Part shown: piece after piece, positions 59,398 through 64,000 of the stretch
How positions within the stretch are numbered: position 1 is the first letter of the stretch
How the letters are laid out: each line of letters begins with the position of its first letter
Source of the DNA: Crocodylus rhombifer
Lineage: Eukaryota; Chordata; Crocodylia; Crocodylidae
NCBI GenBank assembly: GCA_038503035.1
Contig: JAVSML010024346.1
Location: 744,001-808,000 of the forward strand
DNA: 64,000 nucleotides
Direction: 5' to 3'
Notes under the pieces: generated by a model
What the model was told of the DNA's origin: nothing
The model's input: the letters and a program-made list of their open reading frames with translations, nothing else
The model's database searches: none
Program-made: the position numbers and the translations under genes

Positions 59398-59690
59398 GCT
59401 TAATAAGGCTGGGTTATGCTGAGTATACAAAACAGGCTGTACTGCTTTACTGCTACTTCTTCAGTTACAATCACTGTTCACGAGAAATAGTCTGTGCATA
59501 GGACTATGTTAATATTTTCATCTATCAGTAGGCAGGAGAAAAGGGTTCATGATTTCAGCAAACCAACTGCAAGTGGTTGCTGAATGTTTTTGGCAAACAG
59601 AAGCCTTGGTCCATTTTAAAATTTCTTACGTGACCTGAAATTTTGGGAAGATGGTTTTGCAACATGAATGAAACAATAATTCATGTAGAC

Positions 59691-59982
59691 CAGGGGTTCT
59701 CAACGTTTTTATGCTGTGGCCTGGCAAACCGCAGCCCAGTAGTCACAGCCAACCACGGACAGAATTTCTGACTGGAAGACAAGTAAGGATACCTCCACCC
59801 TCTGGGCAGGGCAGGGTGGACCTAACCTTGCGCTGCTGCGGGCCCTGCAGAAATTGCTGCAGCCTCTCCGTCCAGCTCTGGAGGGCTGTGGTTTGCTGGT
59901 CCGTGGCCACTTCTGGTCTGGCAGCCAAGCGTGCTGTGGACCAGCAGCTGACCCACTGTGGCCCAGGGATTGAGAACCCCTG
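59691..59982. mobile_element. hAT-like element in MRPL48 intron 4, 292 bp
   Basis: Ends CAGGGGTTCTCAACGTTTTT and (complement) CAGGGGTTCTCAATCCCTGG, flanked by ATGTAGAC (59683-59690) and ATCTAGAC (59983-59990), 7 of 8 identical. MER5-like termini. It lies 366 bases upstream of exon 5. Confidence 0.87.
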
Positions 59983-60164
59983 ATCTAGACAGGTGCCTCA
60001 GAGGCAGCAGCTGAAACAGAAGCAGTTGGTTTCAGCTCCTCAGTTCCTTCTGGAAGAAGTTGGTTAGTCATGCTAGGGACATGTTTTTTAGGCAGCTGTG
60101 CAGTGCTTTTATTATGCCTGTCGCCCAGGATTCAAACAGCTAAGCTTCACAGCACTTGTGTCAA

Positions 60165-60285
60165 ATAGGCATTGTCCTGCTTTATAGTTACAGTTGGGGC
60201 CTTCGATCACAGAGAAGGCATGTCAGTAAAAAGTAGAGTCCAGGCTGCCACTTCTCTGCCGTAGTGACTAGCAGACTCTCGTCCC
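60165..60285 (-). repeat. MIR-type SINE, reverse, in MRPL48 intron 4
   Basis: TTATAGTTACAGTTGGGGCC, AAAAAGTAGAGTCCAGGCTG and GTAGTGACTAGCAGACTC fit the reverse of a MIR; it ends about 60 bp before exon 5. Confidence 0.58.
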
Positions 60286-60348
60286 TCTTAAGCATGAATT
60301 TGGTTGGCTTGTTTCAATGATACTCATGGATATTTCGCTCTCTTACAG

Positions 60349-60521
60349 ATCGTAAAGAAGCGAAAAGAAAGAGTACAGATGAAGGAGATAAATCCCGGGA
60401 CAGATTATGAATACGGAGATTTGAACATAGAGATAATTGGCTATGATATGTGCTTGGTGGAAGGTTATGCTCGATTTGTTCATAAACTCTGCCAAAACCT
60501 GTCTGTTAGAGTGATTGGAAG
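60349..60521 (+). CDS. MRPL48: MRPL48 coding exon 5 (start of the conserved core domain)
   Basis: Seen: TCTTACAG acceptor, then 173 bases: a lysine-rich linker (IVKKRKERVQMKE), INPGTDYEYGDLNIEIIGYD, then MCLVEGYARFVHKLCQNLSV and RVIG plus two bases of a split codon. Human MRPL48 has [40 protein letters not shown] and KVEES. This is the first beta-strand/helix part of the L48/S10-like core used in the mitoribosome large subunit. The donor is AAG|GTACAA, weaker than usual; reading through it would reach a stop about 90 bases on (60613). A split AG+C/T would give the Ser seen in human. The rest of the protein (SYAMPTKT onward, about 90 residues) was not found to the right edge. Confidence 0.95.
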
Positions 60522-60799
60522 GTACAAAGAGCACTCATGTAAATCACTTCTTGCATTTATGTCTTGCTATATTTACTTATTCTTGCAAGGTACAAGAGTA
60601 GGAAAGCCTTGTTAGGTGAAGATGTTGCACAGACAAGAACACAATAAAATCATCAGTCTCTCTGTCATATACATACCTGTGTGTGAGAGACGAGGATTTT
60701 TGTGGGGTGATCTATTTTATTGGACCAGCTCCATCTTAAGGACCAGTATAGTTCTTGGGTTTTGATCAGTTAAGAGAGAGGCAGAGGCCAGTGATCTGC

Positions 60800-60935
60800 G
60801 GAGAGGAATGAGAGGGAGAGGGATTTGAATTCCAATCATGTCTCTGCCAGTAGCTTATCACTTCTCTTCCCAGCTCTTCCATATGCAAAATGTGTTTATT
60901 AATGGTAGTTTGCCTCACAGAGCTTGAGGGTGGTT
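60800..60935 (+). repeat. MIR-type SINE fragment in MRPL48 intron 5
   Basis: GGGATTTGAATTCCAATCAT, TCTGCCAGTAGCTTATCACT and ATATGCAAAATGTGTTTATT, then CTCACAGAGCTTGAGG, follow MIR order. Confidence 0.58.
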
Positions 60936-60939
60936 TGAT

Positions 60940-62024
60940 ATTGGTGCAGTTCTTCAAAGATAAAGTGAACATAAGAATGATGTGGCTTCCTTGAATGTGT
61001 TTCCTCTCTGTGTCTCTTCAGTGCATTATGTGATGTTAATGTACTCTCACTCAGGAGTCAGTCCTGCTGGATTCTTTTGCCTTAAACATTATGGTTTTGT
61101 CTGTCTTGGAAAAGAAATGGAGTGTGATGTTAGACAGCTCTGCTGCAGACTTCAGAATCTGCTCCATATATCCCTTGTGAGGACTGAGCTCTCCTCCTTC
61201 CTCTGCATTTGGACACGAAGTCATTTTTCACCCACTCTTGATCATCTCAATCTCTTCTCATCTAAAACTTGGAAGAAGCAGCTATGCTAAGCTCGAATGA
61301 GGCAGGACAGAGACTTGTGAGCTTTGTCCTACACACTTGTTCTGCCATGGATGTAATTCTCCTAAAATGGGATGAGAGGCTCAATATTTTTGTGTTTTCA
61401 TTTGCTTTCCAAAGCCTTGTCATGAGGCTGCCTCATGTAAAGGCTGGAATGCTCTTCTTTAGTTTGGAAATAGCAGAGGGGAGGTCTGTCCCCTGGGTCT
61501 CTGCTTCTATTATTAGTATTGCCAGAATTTGTGTTTTTACTGTTTCTGTCCTTTCTGGCTGTGAAGTCTTTGACTGGATGCAGCCTCTTCTGCCTGCTCT
61601 CCTGGACACTGAAACAAAAGCCTTAAGATATGTTGGCTATTCTAAATAGGGTACTAACTACACTGATCACTTCCCTGCTCTCCTACAGAGGAAATCTGCA
61701 GAGTGGTTTCATGAGAGGAAACAGGTTACTGTGCAGTAAATGCAGTGTCACATCTATATGGTCTCTTGTTTAGATCTGAGATGCTCTCCTGGAGATTAGA
61801 GAGAGTGGTGTCTTTTATGTCCTTGGTTTCTCAGTGTTGCGTATGAGACAGGCATGCAGCTCCTTAACATCTGGGTTGTTCTAGGTTGTTCTGTGGATCA
61901 CGTGGGAGACAAGGACTGCTGCAGTATGTTTGCAGATGCAGTATGTTTTCTGAGGATGGTAGCTGCTAGAAGAAACTGTCCTATCTGTTTAAGTGAGGAA
62001 GTAGCACAAAGATTGTAGGAGCTT
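60940..62024. other. MRPL48 intron 5, unassigned stretch
   Basis: Two overlapping plus-strand frames (60982-61290 and 61269-61649) are open but show no family resemblance or splice context. Nothing else recognised. Confidence 0.45.
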
Positions 62025-63430
62025 ATCATAGAATCATAGAAGTAGGGTCGGAAGGGACCTTGTAGATCTTCAAGCCCAACCCCCCGCCTGGGCGGGAGAA
62101 AAAGACTGGACTCAAATGAGTCCAGCCAGGTAGTCATCAAGCCTCTTCTTAAAGATTCCCAGAGTAGGAGCCAGCACCACTTCCCTAGGAAGTTGGTTCT
62201 AGCTCCCAGCTGCCCTAACTGTGAAGTAGTTCTTGCGGATGTCTGACCTAAATCTACTCTCTAATAACTTGGGTCCATTGTTCCTTGTCATGCCAGGGGG
62301 TGCTAGGGGAAACAGCGTCTCCCCTAAACCCTTCTGGTCCCCCCTAGTGAGTTTATAGACAGTCACCAGGTCCCCCCTCAGCCTTCTCTTGTGAAGGCTG
62401 AACAGGTTTAGGTCCTGCAGTCTTTCAATGTCTGCCCTGTAGTCCCCTGATCATGTGGGTGGCCCTCCGCTGGACCCTTTCAGTGTTGTCCACATCCCTC
62501 CTGAAAGGGGGCACACATAACTGGACACTACTCCAGCTGTGGCCTGACCAGCATCGCATAGAGGGGGAGGATCACCTCCCTGGCTCTACTTGAGATGCAC
62601 CTGTGGATGCACGACAAGGTCCAGTTGGCCCTGCCAACTGTGACCTTGCATTATCTGCCCATGTTCATCTTGGAGTCAGTAATGACTCCAAGATCCCTTT
62701 CTGCCTCCATGCTCTCAAGAAGGGAGTTTCCCATTCTATAAGTGTGCTCCTGGTTTCTACTGCCTAAGTGCAGCACCCTGCACTTGCCAGTATTGAAACG
62801 CATCTTGTTTATGTCAGCCCACTCCTGTAACCTATCCAGGTCTTGTTGCTGTCTTTCCCTCTCTACTAGTGTGCTCACCTCACTCCAAATTTTGGTATCA
62901 TCAGCGAATTTAAACAGGTTGCATTTCACCCAATCGTCCAAATTGCTGATGAAGAAATTGAACAGCGCAGGCCCCAGGACCGAGCCCTGGGGGACTCCGC
63001 TGCCCACTTCCCCCCAGGTCGAATATGACCCGTCCACCATGACCCTTGAGCCAATCTGCAATTCATCTGACTGTGTAGGCATCAATGCCACAGTCGCCTA
63101 GTTTTTTAATGAGGATAGGGTGGGAGACAGTCTTTCTAGACTTCAGCAAGGCTTTTGACACTATGTCCACGGCAACACCTGCATCCATTGCCTTTGTGAC
63201 CTGATCATAAAAGGCAATCAGGTTGGTCTGACATGACCTGCCCCTAATGAAATCATGCTGGTTGCCCTTGAGCATCATCCCTGAAGCCGGCCCATCACAG
63301 ATGTGCTCCTTGAGAATCTTCTCAAAGAGTTTCCCAAGGATAGAGGTAAGACTGACGGGCCTATAGTTGCCCGGGTCCTCCCTCTTCCCTTTTTTGAAGA
63401 TGGGGACCACATTAAGCTTGTCTCTTAACT
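62025..63430 (-). mobile_element. CR1 LINE with reverse transcriptase remnants, in MRPL48 intron 5
   Basis: The 3' tail begins at 62025 (ATCATAGAATCATAGAAG, then GGAAGGGACC). On the minus strand the frame gives VPIFKKGKREDPGNYRPVSL, then FIRGRSCQTNLIAFYDQVTK, then (after a frame change near 63070) VPQGSVLGPALFNFFISNLD, FKFADDTKIWSEV and LDRLQEWADINKMRF. These are CR1 RT fingers, palm motif B (PQGSVLGP) and motif C (FADD). In the family the aspartate after the FYDQVTKAMD block reads AVDIV here. Frameshift and 5' truncation (near the KKG block) mean it is inactive. Confidence 0.9.
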
Positions 63431-64000
63431 CCTCTGATGATAAGGGTTGGCTCTCTTGGCACCTGAGTGGTGCTGTTCCAGGGACCTGTTCTATCCAGTG
63501 TAGCAGGATTTAAGCAAATAAGTGATCCGTGTCTGAACGTGGTTTCAAATATGCAGTCTGCATAATGCTTAGTGCTTGAAACACAAGGAAAATTGGACTG
63601 TTTAGACTTTTTAGACTCTCAAGTGAACATCCGGCATCTAGAGAGCAGTAGTATAATGGCCTGGGGTTAGAAGGAAAAATATGTTACGACGTTCTTACTC
63701 CATTACCAATCCCATAACCCTTCTGTTGCCTGTGTAGACATTTGTATTTAAGAAAGAGGCTGGCGGATGCTGGGAAATGAATAGACCTTTTAACGCTTCA
63801 TACCCTCAGTGGTGGATCTCATCGGTTTTAATATAAAATTTGAATATTAATACTAATATCTACATGTCCTGACCGATGTCAGACCCTGTTGTGTTTGGAG
63901 CTGTACCCAGGGAAGGAGACAACCTGTGCTACAAAAGTCCATAAGCTCAACTGGCCAGGCAGACAAAGCACAGGACAGAAGAAGTTGTGCTATCCCCAAT

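Larger units (their letters stand above)
52694..60348 (+). other. MRPL48 introns 1-4
   Basis: Introns are 52694-56443, 56497-57860, 57899-59028 and 59112-60348, all GT-AG. Intron 1 begins with a G-rich purine tract and holds a hAT-like copy, a repeat fragment near 53525-53640 and a CR1. Introns 2 to 4 hold short hAT-like and SINE fragments. No other exon was recognised in them. Confidence 0.85.
60522..64000 (+). other. MRPL48 intron 5 (incomplete)
   Basis: Follows the exon-5 donor and runs to the window edge. It contains a MIR-like fragment, about 1 kb of unidentified sequence (60940-62020) and a minus-strand CR1. I see no acceptor followed by the expected SYAMPTKTIEVL-type exon. Confidence 0.75.

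Noticed and set aside
60522..64000. MRPL48 exon 6
   Set aside because: No segment resembling the SYAMPTKT region with splice sites was seen.

Overview
The window is vertebrate nuclear DNA, most likely from a non-avian sauropsid and probably a crocodilian. CR1 LINE copies occur throughout, several sharing the 3' tail style (GGAAGGGACCT / CTATGAATC) known from crocodilian, turtle and bird CR1. They are mixed with Tx1/L1-like LINE ends, ancient MIR-type SINEs, many short non-autonomous hAT elements and large palindromic repeats. Gene density is very low and almost every long open frame is spurious. The species call is inference; the clade call rests on repeats and gene structure.

Two real protein genes are present, head to head and about 26 kb apart, matching the human 11q13.4 order RAB6A - MRPL48. 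RAB6A is on the minus strand. Only its first coding exon (26187-26256) is here, inside a CpG-rich promoter (about 25850-26640), and everything from 1 to 26186 reads as its first intron; I found no second exon. MRPL48 (mitochondrial ribosomal protein L48) is on the plus strand and starts in a second GC-rich promoter with two ETS/GABP-type sites. Five coding exons are recognisable at 52673-52693, 56444-56496, 57861-57898, 59029-59111 and 60349-60521. All join in frame, giving about 122 codons, a little over half the protein. The remaining exons lie beyond the right edge.

Layout: 1-26186 is RAB6A intron 1, with a CR1 that keeps ORF1-esterase and ORF2-endonuclease remnants but lacks the RT (about 4490-5850), a LINE C-terminal zinc finger split by a palindromic element (5850-6875), and three stacked CR1 tails (15730-16900). 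The range 26257-52560 is intergenic: several hAT elements with clear 8-bp target duplications, a 1.35-kb LTR-like element (42813-44165), a pure (AC)51 tract, a long hairpin MITE (46579-46808) and two adjacent Tx1-like LINE ends (50550-51960). The range 52560-64000 is MRPL48, with a G-rich first intron, a CR1 tail ending about 50 bp before exon 2, and a minus-strand CR1 with RT remnants (62025-63430) in intron 5.

I see no operon-like or defence-type system. The most interesting non-gene signal is a palindromic repeat family flanked by 13-14 bp duplications. In one case it interrupts a LINE zinc-finger reading frame so cleanly that the empty site can be read. That points to LINE-type retroposition rather than cut-and-paste transposition.
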